Part shown: piece by piece, positions 7,735 to 16,488 of the stretch | Numbering within the stretch: the stretch's first letter is position 1 | How the letters are laid out: each line of letters begins with the position of its first letter | Origin: Luteimonas fraxinea | Lineage (GTDB): Bacteria > Pseudomonadota > Gammaproteobacteria > Xanthomonadales > Xanthomonadaceae | Direction of reading: 5' to 3' | DNA length: 64,000 bases | Assembly (NCBI RefSeq): GCF_021233355.1 | Contig: NZ_CP089507.1 | Span: 1,302,001-1,366,000 of the forward strand | Translations under genes and position numbers: made by a program | The notes under the pieces: generated by a model | What the model was told of the DNA's origin: nothing | Databases searched by the model: none | The model's input: the letters and a program-made list of their open reading frames with translations, nothing else

Positions 7735-8523
7735 ATGGACACCGTCACCCTCACCACCTCGACCGGCGTCGACATGTTCGCGATGCTCGCGGCCGTGCTG
7801 TGGCATGCGATCCGGATCGGCGCGGCATTGCAGGTGTTGCCGGCGATCGGGGGCCGGACGATGCCGGTGCGGGCGCGTTTGATTCTGGTGATCGCGCTGT
7901 CGGCGACGATGAGCACGGTGCTGCCGGCGCCGCCGCCGATGGCGGTGGACTCGGCGACAGTGCTCGGCGTGCTGCGCGAGTTCACGGTGGGGGTTGCGAT
8001 CGGGCTGGTGCTGCGGATGGCGTTCGAGGCCGGGCAGCTGGCCGGTGAGCTGGTGTCGCAGGGCATGGGCCTGTCGTTCGCGACCATGGCCGATCCGCTC
8101 AGTGGGGCGTCGTCGCCGGTGCTGTCGCAGTGGTTCTTTCTCGTCTTCTCGCTTTTGTTCTTCACCCTCGACGGTCATCTGGCGCTGATCGGGCTGCTGC
8201 ACGACAGCTACGCCAGCCTGCCGATCGGCCAGGCGCTGCCGGATCTGCAGGCGTTGCTGTCGGCGGTGCCCGCGTTCTTCGCGACCGCGCTACGCGCCGG
8301 GGTGCTGCTGGCCTTGCCGGTCGTGATGGCGCTGCTGTCGGTCAACATCGCATTCGGCGTGCTGTCGCGCGCGGCGGCGCAGCTCAATCCGATGGCAATC
8401 GGTCTGCCGGTGTCGCTGCTGACCGGTCTGATCCTGCTGATGCTGCTGATGCGCCAGTTGCTGGCGCCGGTGCAGGCGTTGTTCGACCAGGCCTTTCTCG
8501 CCGCGCGCGGGCTGATCGGCTGA
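7735..8523 (+). CDS. fliR: Flagellar export gate protein FliR
   Basis: The product has 262 residues and about six hydrophobic segments, the FliR/SpaR pattern. Recognisable family stretches are RIGAALQVLPAIGGRTMPVR near the start, FEAGQLAGELVSQGMGLSFA in the middle and LNPMAIGLPVSLLTGLILLM near the end. FliR completes the FliP5-Q4-R1 gate. The ATG at 7735 is 10 nt ahead of a second in-frame hydrophobic start region and gives the normal length. flhB begins 10 nt after the stop. The preceding fliQ is 1.1 kb away, which is unusual. Confidence 0.96.
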   Translation: MDTVTLTTSTGVDMFAMLAAVLWHAIRIGAALQVLPAIGGRTMPVRARLILVIALSATMSTVLPAPPPMAVDSATVLGVLREFTVGVAIGLVLRMAFEAGQLAGELVSQGMGLSFATMADPLSGASSPVLSQWFFLVFSLLFFTLDGHLALIGLLHDSYASLPIGQALPDLQALLSAVPAFFATALRAGVLLALPVVMALLSVNIAFGVLSRAAAQLNPMAIGLPVSLLTGLILLMLLMRQLLAPVQALFDQAFLAARGLIG

Positions 8524-8533
8524 GGCCCGGGCG

Positions 8534-9706
8534 ATGAGCGAGACGGACCAGGAGGACAAGACCGAACTTCCCACCGAAAAACGGCTTCGGGAAGCGCGGG
8601 AAAAAGGCAACGTGCCGCGCTCGCGCGAGCTGGCCAATGTGGCCGTGCTCGGCTGCGCGGTGCTCGCGCTCAAGGCGACTGCCGGCAGCATCGGCGCGAC
8701 CAGCATGGACTGGATGCGCGGCGCGCTGACCATCGATGCGTCGATGCTCGGCACCCAGGATCGTCTGCTGCCGCATGCCGCTGGCCTGTTCGGGCGACTG
8801 CTGCTGGCGATGACGCCGCTGTTCGTCGCCGCGCTGCTCGCCTGCGCGATCGCGCCGGCGGCGATGGGCAGCCTGCGCTTCGCCGGGCAGTCGCTGCAGC
8901 CCGATTTCAAGCGTCTCAATCCGAAGACCGGCCTGGGCCGGATCTACGGCAAGGAAGGCGCGGCCGAACTCGTGCGCTCGCTGCTGCGTGTCCTGCTGAT
9001 CGGCGGCGTCGGCATGCTGATGGTCTACCACGCGTTCTCATCGTTGCTGTCGATGCCGCTGGCGTCGCTGGAGCAGTCGGTCGCCGGCGGCATCGACACC
9101 GCGATGAACGCCCTGCTGGCGATGGTCGGCGCGCTGGGCGTGCTGGCACTGATCGATGTGCCCTGGCAGCACATCCAGTACCGCAACAAGCTGAAGATGA
9201 CCAAGCAGGAAATCCGCGACGAATACAAGGAAAGCGAAGGCAATCCCGAACTCAAGGCGCGCGTGCGCCAGGTGCAGGCGCAGATGTCGCGCGGGCGGAT
9301 GATGGACGCCGTGCCGCAGGCCGACGTGATCCTGGTCAACCCGACCCACTACGCCGTCGCGTTGAAGTACAAGGCCGATGGCGACATGCGCGCGCCGGTC
9401 GTCGTGGCCAAGGGCGTCGACGAACTGGCGCTGGCGATCCGCGCGATCGCCGACAAGCACCGCATCGCGATCGTCGAGGCGCCGCCGCTGGCACGGTCCT
9501 TGTACAGACAGGCACAGGTCGATCAGGAAATCCCGGTGAAGCTCTACGCCGCCGTCGCACAAGTGCTGTCCTACGTGTACCAGCTCCGCGCCTGGGCGCC
9601 CGGCCGTGGGCCGATGCCGTCGCTGGCCGAGCTCGACGCCGGCCCCGAGGGCGCGGTCGATTACGACCCGACGGCCGACACCGGCGTCAACGGACCGGCG
9701 CGATGA
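8534..9706 (+). CDS. flhB: Flagellar export switch protein FlhB
   Basis: The product has 390 residues. The N terminus TDQEDKTELPTEKRLREARE is the family signature, followed by four membrane segments. The cytoplasmic domain carries the autocleavage motif VNPTHYAVALKY, with NPTH intact, so FlhB should self-cleave and switch from hook to filament substrates on a signal from FliK. The C-terminal tail is about 35 residues longer than in enterics and acidic. The stop overlaps the flhA start. Confidence 0.97.
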   Translation: MSETDQEDKTELPTEKRLREAREKGNVPRSRELANVAVLGCAVLALKATAGSIGATSMDWMRGALTIDASMLGTQDRLLPHAAGLFGRLLLAMTPLFVAALLACAIAPAAMGSLRFAGQSLQPDFKRLNPKTGLGRIYGKEGAAELVRSLLRVLLIGGVGMLMVYHAFSSLLSMPLASLEQSVAGGIDTAMNALLAMVGALGVLALIDVPWQHIQYRNKLKMTKQEIRDEYKESEGNPELKARVRQVQAQMSRGRMMDAVPQADVILVNPTHYAVALKYKADGDMRAPVVVAKGVDELALAIRAIADKHRIAIVEAPPLARSLYRQAQVDQEIPVKLYAAVAQVLSYVYQLRAWAPGRGPMPSLAELDAGPEGAVDYDPTADTGVNGPAR

Positions 9707-11787
9707 GGGCACAACCGGGTCGGTTCTCCGTCGGCGGCGCATTCGGTGCGATGAAGGCCGGCGCCGCGGCGCCGATCGTCGTGCTGGCATTGCTGGCGAT
9801 GATCATCATCCCGCTGGCGCCGCCGGTGCTGGACGCACTGTTCACGATCAACATCGCGCTGTCGCTGGTGGTGATGCTGGCCGTGGTCTACGTGCGCAAG
9901 CCGCTGGACTTCTCGATCTTCCCGAGCGTGCTGCTGCTGGTCACGCTGCTGCGCCTCGCACTGAACGTCGCCTCCACCCGCGTGGTGCTGCTGCATGGCC
10001 ACGAAGGCCCGGGCGCGGCCGGCAAGGTCATCGAATCCTTCGCCCACTTCGTGATCGGCGGCAGCTTCGCGGTCGGCATCATCGTGTTCGCGATCCTGAC
10101 CATCGTGAACTTCGTCGTCGTCACCAAGGGCGCAGGCCGCATCTCGGAAGTCTCGGCGCGCTTCATCCTCGATGCCCTGCCGGGCAAGCAGATGGCGATC
10201 GACGCCGACCTCAACGCCGGCGTGCTGACCCGCGAGGAAGCCAAGGCCCGCCGCCAGGAAGTCCGCGACGAAGCCGACTTCTACGGCTCGATGGACGGCG
10301 CCTCGAAGTTCGTCCGTGGCGACGCCATCGCCGGCATCCTGATCCTGGTCATCAACATGGTCGGCGGCGTGCTGATTGGCGTGCTGTCGCACGACATGAG
10401 CTTCGGTGAAGCCATGCGTACCTACACGCTGCTCACCATCGGCGACGGCCTGGTCGCGCAGCTGCCGGCGCTGCTGGTCGCGACCGCAGTCGCGATGCTG
10501 GTCACGCGTTCGACTGGCGAGCAGGAAATGGGCGAGGCGGTGTCGAAGCAGGTCTTCGGTCACCAGCGCGCACTCACCGTCGCGGCGGTGATGATGTTCC
10601 TGATCGGCATCATCCCGGGCATGCCGAACCTGCCGTTCCTCATTCTGGCCGGCATCCTCGGATTCGTGGCGTGGAAGCTGCGCGGCGCACCCGAGGCGGA
10701 GGCGCAGGCCAAACGCGACGCCGAGGCCGTCGCCGCGACCGCCGCCAGCTCGCCGCTGGCCGAACTGAGCTGGGACGAGATCCGCCCGGTCGAGCCGCTG
10801 GCGCTGGAAGTCGGCTACAAGCTGATCGCGCTGGTCGACAAAGCCCAGGGCGGCGAACTGCTGGCGCGCCTGAAAGGTGTGCGCCGCAAGCTCACCCAGG
10901 ACATCGGCTTTTTGATTCCCGCCGTGCACGTGCGCGACAACCTCGAACTCGCACCGGGCGCGTACCGGGTGATGGTGCACGGCGTGCCGGTCGCCGGCGG
11001 CGAGATCCACCCCGATCGCGAACTCGCGCTCGATCCGGGCCGCGTGTTCGGCCCGCTCGACGGCATTCCCGGCAAGGACCCGGCGTTCGGTCTCGACGCG
11101 ACGTGGATCCTGCCGAGCCAGCGCGCGCATGCCGAATCGCTCGGCTACACCGTGGTCGACGCGGCCACGGTCGTCGCGACCCATCTCTCGCATCTGGTGC
11201 GCGAGCGCAGCGCCGAGCTGCTGGGCCACGACGAAGTGCAGCAGCTGCTGTCGACGCTGTCGAAGGCGACGCCGAAGCTCGTCGAAGACCTGACGCCGAA
11301 GCTGCTGCCGCTGTCGGTGGTGGTGAAGGTGCTGCAGTCGCTGCTGGCCGATCGCGTGCCGGTGCGACAGATCCGCCAGATCGTGGAAACCCTGCTCGAG
11401 CACGGCGTGCACACGCAGGACCCGGCGCAGCTCACCGCCGCGGTGCGCGTCGCGCTGGGCCGCTTCATCGTGCAGGAGCTCAACGGCATGGCCGAAGAGT
11501 TTCCCGTCTACACCCTGGCGCCGCAGCTGGAACGGGTATTGCAGGACTCGGTCAACGGCCAGGGCGCAGCGCTCGAACCGGGACTCGCCGAGCGTCTGCA
11601 TCAGAACTTGAGCGAGTGCGTCACCCGCCAGGAGAGCCGCGGAGAACCCGCCGTGCTGCTCGTTCCCGGTGGAGTCCGCGCCTCGGTGGCGCGGCTGGTG
11701 CGGCACAGCGTTCCGTCGCTGTCCGTACTCGCCTACGCCGAGGTTCCCGAAGACAAACGTCTGCGTCTGGTCGGCGCCGTGGGATGA
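9703..11787 (+). CDS. flhA: Flagellar export protein FlhA
   Basis: The product has 694 residues, the normal length. Eight N-terminal membrane helices are followed by the FHIPEP-type loop (LPGKQMAIDADLNAGVLT) and the large cytoplasmic ring domain that docks chaperone-substrate complexes. The conserved EVGYKLIALVD and VSVVLRNL-type regions are recognisable. The start is an ATGA overlap with flhB. A 68-nt gap separates it from flhF. Confidence 0.97.
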   Translation: MRAQPGRFSVGGAFGAMKAGAAAPIVVLALLAMIIIPLAPPVLDALFTINIALSLVVMLAVVYVRKPLDFSIFPSVLLLVTLLRLALNVASTRVVLLHGHEGPGAAGKVIESFAHFVIGGSFAVGIIVFAILTIVNFVVVTKGAGRISEVSARFILDALPGKQMAIDADLNAGVLTREEAKARRQEVRDEADFYGSMDGASKFVRGDAIAGILILVINMVGGVLIGVLSHDMSFGEAMRTYTLLTIGDGLVAQLPALLVATAVAMLVTRSTGEQEMGEAVSKQVFGHQRALTVAAVMMFLIGIIPGMPNLPFLILAGILGFVAWKLRGAPEAEAQAKRDAEAVAATAASSPLAELSWDEIRPVEPLALEVGYKLIALVDKAQGGELLARLKGVRRKLTQDIGFLIPAVHVRDNLELAPGAYRVMVHGVPVAGGEIHPDRELALDPGRVFGPLDGIPGKDPAFGLDATWILPSQRAHAESLGYTVVDAATVVATHLSHLVRERSAELLGHDEVQQLLSTLSKATPKLVEDLTPKLLPLSVVVKVLQSLLADRVPVRQIRQIVETLLEHGVHTQDPAQLTAAVRVALGRFIVQELNGMAEEFPVYTLAPQLERVLQDSVNGQGAALEPGLAERLHQNLSECVTRQESRGEPAVLLVPGGVRASVARLVRHSVPSLSVLAYAEVPEDKRLRLVGAVG

Positions 11788-11855
11788 CCCGCGGTTCGAT
11801 TGCCCGCCACTGACACGGTCGGCGCGCCGGAAATCCGGCAGCCGCGGAGAGGACC

Positions 11856-13529
11856 ATGAAGATCAAGAGTTTCATCGCCCCGGACATGCGCACCGCGCTG
11901 CGGAAGATCCGCGAAGCGCTGGGCCCCGATGCGGTGATCCTGTCCACCCGCGGCGTCGCCGAGGGCATCGAGGTGGTCGCCTCCCTGGGCTACGACGAAG
12001 CCGCGCTGGCCCGCGTGCTGCGCGCTGCCGAAGCCGATGAGACGCCGGTCGCCGATGCCGGAATTCCGACGCCTGCAGCGCCGGTCGTCGAAGCCGCGCC
12101 GGTCGCGCCTGCGCGCACCGTGTTCGAACGCGCCATCGTCGATCCCGCCGCCGCGTTCGCCGCGGCGTTGGGACACGGCCGCCAGCCTGCGCCTGTCGAT
12201 GCGCCGATTGCCGCACCCGTCGCACCCGCCGACACCGCCGCACTGCGCGACCGCGCACGTGCCCGCCTCAAGGACAGCGACGGTCCCACGCTGGCAGAAC
12301 TCACCTCGGCGATCCGCCCGGCCGCTGCCGTGGCCGAAGTTGCGCGCAGCCTGCCGCTGCAGCCGGCCTCGCCGACGCGCGCGACCTTCGCCGCGGCCAA
12401 TGCCGAACTGCGCGCCGACGACACGCACGCACTCGACGCATTGATCGCCGACGAGGCGCCATCGTTCGCCGCGATGCTGGGCACGCGCATGCCGCGGGCG
12501 CCGCAGCCAATGGCGGTTGAAGAATCCGTTGCCGTCGAAGCATCTTTCGAAGCGCCACGTCCCGCGGTCGCCACCGCACCGGCGCTGTCGCTGGTGCCGT
12601 CGCCGGAACCCGAAGCACCCGCGATCACCGCGATGCGCGACGAGATGGCGCGCTTGCGCCAGCTGATGGAAACCCAGATGGCGCAGTTCGAGCGCGAGCG
12701 CCTGCGCGGTTCGCCGGCGCGCGCCGCCGCGTTCGATGCACTGCGCGCATTCGGTTGCGAAGACGCGCTGGCGCAGTCGGTCGCCGCCCAGCTCGATCCG
12801 GCGTTGCCGGTCGATGCGATCCAGGGCCCGATGCTCGACGCGCTCGCACGCACGCTCGAAGTCAGCGCCTGCGAGCCGATCGACGACGGCGGCGTGATCG
12901 CCCTCGTCGGCCCGACCGGCGCCGGCAAGACCACCACCGCGGCCAAGCTGGCCGCGCGTTTCGCCGCCCGCCACCGTGCGCGCGACGTCGCGCTGATCAC
13001 CACCGACTGCGAACGCCCCGGCGCGCACGAACAGCTGCAGGCGCACGGCCGCAAGCTCGGCATCACCGTCTGCGAAGCGCGCGGCATGTCCGGCCTGCAG
13101 CAGGCGCTGACGCAGCTGGCCGACTATCCGCTGGTGCTGGTCGACACGACCGGCTACGCGCCCAACGACCGCGCCCTGTTCAACCAGATCCTGTGGCTGC
13201 GCACCGCGCGCAAGGTCCGCAGCCTGCTGGTGCTGCCGGCCAACGGCAATCCGCAGGACATGCACGAAGTCATCCGTCGCTACCGTCCGTGCTCGCCGGA
13301 AGGCCTGATCCTGACCAAGCTCGACGAGACCGGCTATCTGGGTTCGGCGTTGTCGGTGACCGTGCGCAACGGTCTGCCGATCGCCTACACCGCCGACGGC
13401 CAGAACGCCGACGCCGACATCGAATCGGGCAACCGGCTGCGCATCGTCCAGGCGATGGCTGCCGGCCGCCACGCGCCCGTCGCCGACACCGCCGCCACCG
13501 ATGCGTTCGAGACCCGTCATGCCGTCTGA
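11856..13529 (+). CDS. flhF: Flagellar placement GTPase FlhF (SRP family)
   Basis: The product has 557 residues. The N terminus MKIKSFIAPDMRTALRKIRE is the FlhF B-domain start. An Ala/Pro-rich linker of about 200 residues follows, then the NG domain with Walker A GPTGAGKTTTAAKLA (about residue 352), a DTTGYAPND switch region and TKLDETGYLGSAL. FlhF recruits the first flagellar parts to the cell pole in polar flagellates. The linker is longer than in Pseudomonas or Vibrio. A GAGAGG ribosome site lies just before the ATG. flhG overlaps its end. Confidence 0.95.
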   Translation: MKIKSFIAPDMRTALRKIREALGPDAVILSTRGVAEGIEVVASLGYDEAALARVLRAAEADETPVADAGIPTPAAPVVEAAPVAPARTVFERAIVDPAAAFAAALGHGRQPAPVDAPIAAPVAPADTAALRDRARARLKDSDGPTLAELTSAIRPAAAVAEVARSLPLQPASPTRATFAAANAELRADDTHALDALIADEAPSFAAMLGTRMPRAPQPMAVEESVAVEASFEAPRPAVATAPALSLVPSPEPEAPAITAMRDEMARLRQLMETQMAQFERERLRGSPARAAAFDALRAFGCEDALAQSVAAQLDPALPVDAIQGPMLDALARTLEVSACEPIDDGGVIALVGPTGAGKTTTAAKLAARFAARHRARDVALITTDCERPGAHEQLQAHGRKLGITVCEARGMSGLQQALTQLADYPLVLVDTTGYAPNDRALFNQILWLRTARKVRSLLVLPANGNPQDMHEVIRRYRPCSPEGLILTKLDETGYLGSALSVTVRNGLPIAYTADGQNADADIESGNRLRIVQAMAAGRHAPVADTAATDAFETRHAV

Positions 13530-14376
13530 TGCCGCACCCGCCACCGCCGCACCCCGCGTGATCGCCGTCGCCAGCGGCAAGGGCGGCGTCGGCAAGACCA
13601 CGACCGCGGTGAACCTCGCCGCGGCGATGGTCAACGCCGGCCAGCGCACGCTGCTGCTCGATACCGATCTGGGCCTGGCCAATGTCGACGTGATGCTGGG
13701 CCTGTCGCCGCGCTTCACCCTCGCCGACGTGTTCGCCGGCCGCTGCGATCTGGCCGACACCATCCTCGAAGGCCCGAACGGGCTGATGGTGGTGCCGGCC
13801 GCGTCCGGCAAGCAGCACATGGCGCAGCTCTCCCCGCAGGAACACGTGGGCCTGGTGCACGCGTTCTCCGAACTCGACCGTTCGATCGACACGATGATCG
13901 TCGACAACGCCGCCGGGATCGCCGATGGCGTGCTGACGTTCTGCCAGGCCGCGCAGGATGTGATCGTCGTGGTCTGCGACGAACCCGCATCGATCACCGA
14001 CGCCTATGCGCTGATCAAGGTGCTCAACCGCGACCGCGGCGTGCAGCGCGTGCAGGTGCTGTGCAACCAGGTGCAGGACGCGAGCGAGGGCCCGGCGCTG
14101 TTCGAGAAGCTGCAGCGGGTGACCGCGCGTTTCCTCGACGTCACCCTGAATCACCTGGGTTCGATTCCGCGCGATGAGTGGCTGCGCCGCGCCGTGCAGC
14201 GCCAGGAAGCCGTCGTCGACGCGTTCCCGTCGGCGCCGTCCGCGGTCGCCTATCGCGGGATCGCCCGTCGCGCGCGCAGCTGGCAGTCGCCGGCGGTCGC
14301 GCGCGGCCATGTCGAATTCTTCGTCGACCGGCTGGTCGCCTCTGGCGCCCAGTCCACCGGAGGCCTGCCCGCATGA
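13519..14376 (+). CDS. flhG: Flagellar number regulator FlhG/FleN (MinD-like ATPase)
   Basis: The product has 285 residues from the ATG at 13519, which lies inside the last codons of flhF; an in-frame ATG at 13501 is also possible. The deviant Walker A motif is SGKGGVGKTTTAVNLA, and LLLDTDLGLANVDVMLGL and VDNAAGIADGV are typical of FlhG/FleN. In polar flagellates the protein limits flagellar number by antagonising FlhF and the master regulator FleQ. The stop overlaps the fliA start. Confidence 0.94.
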   Translation: MPSDAAPATAAPRVIAVASGKGGVGKTTTAVNLAAAMVNAGQRTLLLDTDLGLANVDVMLGLSPRFTLADVFAGRCDLADTILEGPNGLMVVPAASGKQHMAQLSPQEHVGLVHAFSELDRSIDTMIVDNAAGIADGVLTFCQAAQDVIVVVCDEPASITDAYALIKVLNRDRGVQRVQVLCNQVQDASEGPALFEKLQRVTARFLDVTLNHLGSIPRDEWLRRAVQRQEAVVDAFPSAPSAVAYRGIARRARSWQSPAVARGHVEFFVDRLVASGAQSTGGLPA

Positions 14377-15134
14377 ATGCCACCGCCACCGCCTGCTACC
14401 GCGCGACCCAGACCGGCTCGCCGGCGGACATCGTCGAGCGTCATGGCGAGCTGGTGCGCCGCATCGCCCACCACCTCGCCGCGCGGCTGCCGCCCAGCGT
14501 CGAGATCGAGGATCTCGTGCAGGCCGGCATGCTCGGCCTGATCGACGCGGCGCGGAACTACCAGTCCCATCCCGGCGCGACCTTCGAGACCTATGCATCG
14601 ATCCGCATACGCGGCGCGATGATCGACGAGATGCGGCGCGGCGACTGGACCCCGCGTTCGGTGCACCGCGGCTATCGCGACATGATCGCCGCCGTGCGCG
14701 CGATCGAGCAGGAGACCGGACGCAGCGCGGTACCCGCGCAGATCGCCGCGCACATGGAGATCACCCTCGACGAGTACCACCGCATGGTCGAGGACGTCGC
14801 CCGCGGCCAGCTGACCAGTTTCGACGCGCACCTGGAAGAACACGACGGCGAGGCCCGCCTCGCGGTCCGTGATTCCGCCAGCCCCGCGCGCGCCTTCGAG
14901 GACGACGCCTTCCGCGTCGCCCTGGTCGAAGCCATCGAAGGCCTGCCCGAACGCGAAGCGCTGGTGCTGTCGCTGTACTACGAACAGGAACTCAACCTGC
15001 GCGAGATCGGCGCCGTGCTGTCGGTCAGCGAATCACGCGTCTCGCAGATCCACGGCCAGGCCATGGTCCGCCTGCGCGCCCGCATGTCGGACTGGAAGCG
15101 GGATCCGGACAGATTCGACGACGGGCGGGATTGA
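14373..15134 (+). CDS. fliA: Flagellar sigma factor FliA (sigma-28)
   Basis: The product has 253 residues from an ATG overlapping the flhG stop. Region 2 includes HLAARLPPSVEIEDLVQAGM and ASIRIRGAMIDEMRRGDW. Region 4 includes LPEREALVLSLYYEQELNLR and SVSESRVSQIHGQAM. FliA drives late flagellar genes such as flagellin and chemotaxis and is held by FlgM. It is the last gene before a 0.6-kb repeat-containing gap. Confidence 0.96.
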   Translation: MNATATACYRATQTGSPADIVERHGELVRRIAHHLAARLPPSVEIEDLVQAGMLGLIDAARNYQSHPGATFETYASIRIRGAMIDEMRRGDWTPRSVHRGYRDMIAAVRAIEQETGRSAVPAQIAAHMEITLDEYHRMVEDVARGQLTSFDAHLEEHDGEARLAVRDSASPARAFEDDAFRVALVEAIEGLPEREALVLSLYYEQELNLREIGAVLSVSESRVSQIHGQAMVRLRARMSDWKRDPDRFDDGRD

Positions 15135-15610
15135 GGGGCGTTCGTCAGTGGGTGATGGTGTGAGGGCGTCAGTTGGCGAGGGCGTGAGGGCGCAAAGATT
15201 GAATTCCTCAACCTCTGCAACGCTCGCAGACCTGCTGCTCTTGATCTGAATCGAGCCGTCGAGCGAGCCGAGCATCGCAGGGCGTCGGGGTCGAAGAGCA
15301 GCCCATGTCTGAGCGCAGCGAGTTTGGGCTGCGGAACCGTGAAGGTCCCAATGTGCCCCGTCGTCCGAGAAGCACGGGGGACCGCCGCGGCTGTATTGCG
15401 GCGGATCGCGTCCGGCGAAGGGGGTTTTGGTTCCTCTTTGGCCCGTCAAAAAGGAACTCGCGCGCGCAGCGGGCGAAAGCACTGCACTTGCGGTTGCCCT
15501 CACCCGACGCGCTTCGCGCGTCGACCTCTCCCGGAGGGAGAGGTGTTGTCCTAAGACCGGTCACCTGCCCGGCTTGATCGGTTCAGCCGCCCGCCGCCCG
15601 CAACGCCACG
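15135..15610. other. Repeat-bearing intergenic region between fliA and motC
   Basis: I see no credible gene. The first 100 nt hold short imperfect repeats of GGGCGTGAGGGCG type. Around 15420-15480 there is a shortened relative of the outer end of the 180-nt arm near fliR (GGTTCC..GGAACTCG..CAGCGGGCGAAAGC). It is followed 15 nt later by copy B of the 50-nt double hairpin. Short frames here are repeat translations. Confidence 0.7.
15496..15545. repeat. 50-nt double-hairpin repeat, copy B
   Basis: It matches copy A (7551-7600) at 47 of 50 positions, and two of the three differences fall in the GC-rich loop. As near fliR, it follows a segment ending in CGAAAGC, so the two parts appear to travel as a composite repeat. 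Confidence 0.88.
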
Positions 15611-15626
15611 CGGCCCACCTCTTGCA
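15611..15626 (+). promoter_or_regulatory. Sigma-54-like -24/-12 element upstream of motC
   Basis: CGGCCC-ACCTC-TTGCA has a perfect -12 box and a GG at -24 with correct spacing. The -24 box departs from TGGCAC at two positions. It lies about 120 nt ahead of the preferred motC start and resembles the fliL promoter, including the TTGCATCC continuation. A sigma-28 site would be the usual expectation for stator genes, and I find no good one. Confidence 0.5.
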
Positions 15627-15744
15627 TCCCCTCTCCCCGTGACCCCCGCCGACGGAAATCCGTCGCCGCGGTGGCCCGACGCCGGGGCGTGCCCGTGTGC
15701 ACATCCCCTCTTCAGAAATCTTCGCCGCGACCGTTAACGACTCC

Positions 15745-16485
15745 ATGGACAAGCTCAGCGTCATCGGATTCATCCTCGCGCTCGTCGCGGTGCTGATCGG
15801 CAGCGTGCTGAAAGGTGCGGGCCTGTCCAGCCTGTGGTCGCCGGCGGCGTTCGTCATCGTGATCTGCGGCACGGTGGCGTCGATCCTGATCCAGACCAGC
15901 CTGGTGACCTTCAAGCGGGCGATGAAGATCACCAAATGGGTGTTCAAGCCGCCGTCCCAGGACCGCGCCGCGATCCTCGCCAGCCTCGTCGAATGGGCGA
16001 ACACCGCGCGCAAGCAGGGTCTGCTGGGCCTGGAGTCGCAGGTCGCCGAGCAGCAGGACGCGTTCACCAAGAAGGGCCTGCAGATGGTCGTCGACGGCAT
16101 CGCGCCCGATTCGATCCGCGCCGTGCTCGAGACCGACATGCACCACCAGAGCCAGGGCGATCTCGCCGCGGCCAAGGTGTTCGAGGGCATGGGCATCTAT
16201 GCGCCGACGCTCGGCATCATCGGCGCGGTGCTGGGCCTGATCGCGGTGATGAAGAACCTCGCCGATCCGAGCAAGCTCGGCGGCGGTATCGCGGCGGCGT
16301 TCACCGCGACGATCTACGGCATCGGCGCGGCCAACCTGTTCCTGCTGCCGATGGCCAACAAGCTCAAGGCGCTGATCAATGCGCAGACCGAGGAGCGCGA
16401 GATGATCGTCGAGGGGCTGATCGCGATCGCCCAGGGCGAGAATCCGCGCAACATCGAGTCGCGTCTGGCCGGCTACGTGCACTGA
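15745..16485 (+). CDS. motC: Flagellar stator protein MotC (MotA family)
   Basis: The product has 246 residues from the ATG at 15745, exactly the length of Pseudomonas MotC; a GTG at 15697 would add 16 residues. The start MDKLSVIGFILALVAVLIGS is the first helix. The cytoplasmic loop has the FKPPSQDRAAILASLVEWA region, and GMGIYAPTLGIIGAVLGLI is the conserved third helix. MotC pairs with MotD to form a proton-driven stator. In Pseudomonas this second stator favours swarming. Confidence 0.93.
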   Translation: MDKLSVIGFILALVAVLIGSVLKGAGLSSLWSPAAFVIVICGTVASILIQTSLVTFKRAMKITKWVFKPPSQDRAAILASLVEWANTARKQGLLGLESQVAEQQDAFTKKGLQMVVDGIAPDSIRAVLETDMHHQSQGDLAAAKVFEGMGIYAPTLGIIGAVLGLIAVMKNLADPSKLGGGIAAAFTATIYGIGAANLFLLPMANKLKALINAQTEEREMIVEGLIAIAQGENPRNIESRLAGYVH

Positions 16486-16488
16486 CCC

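Noticed and set aside
9661..11706. Very long minus-strand frame opposite flhA
   Set aside because: It is His/Arg/Gln-rich shadow coding, expected opposite a high-G+C gene. The plus-strand FlhA is unambiguous.
11788..11855. Sigma-54 site in the flhA-flhF gap
   Set aside because: No GG/GC pair with -24/-12 spacing was found there, so flhF is probably read from upstream.
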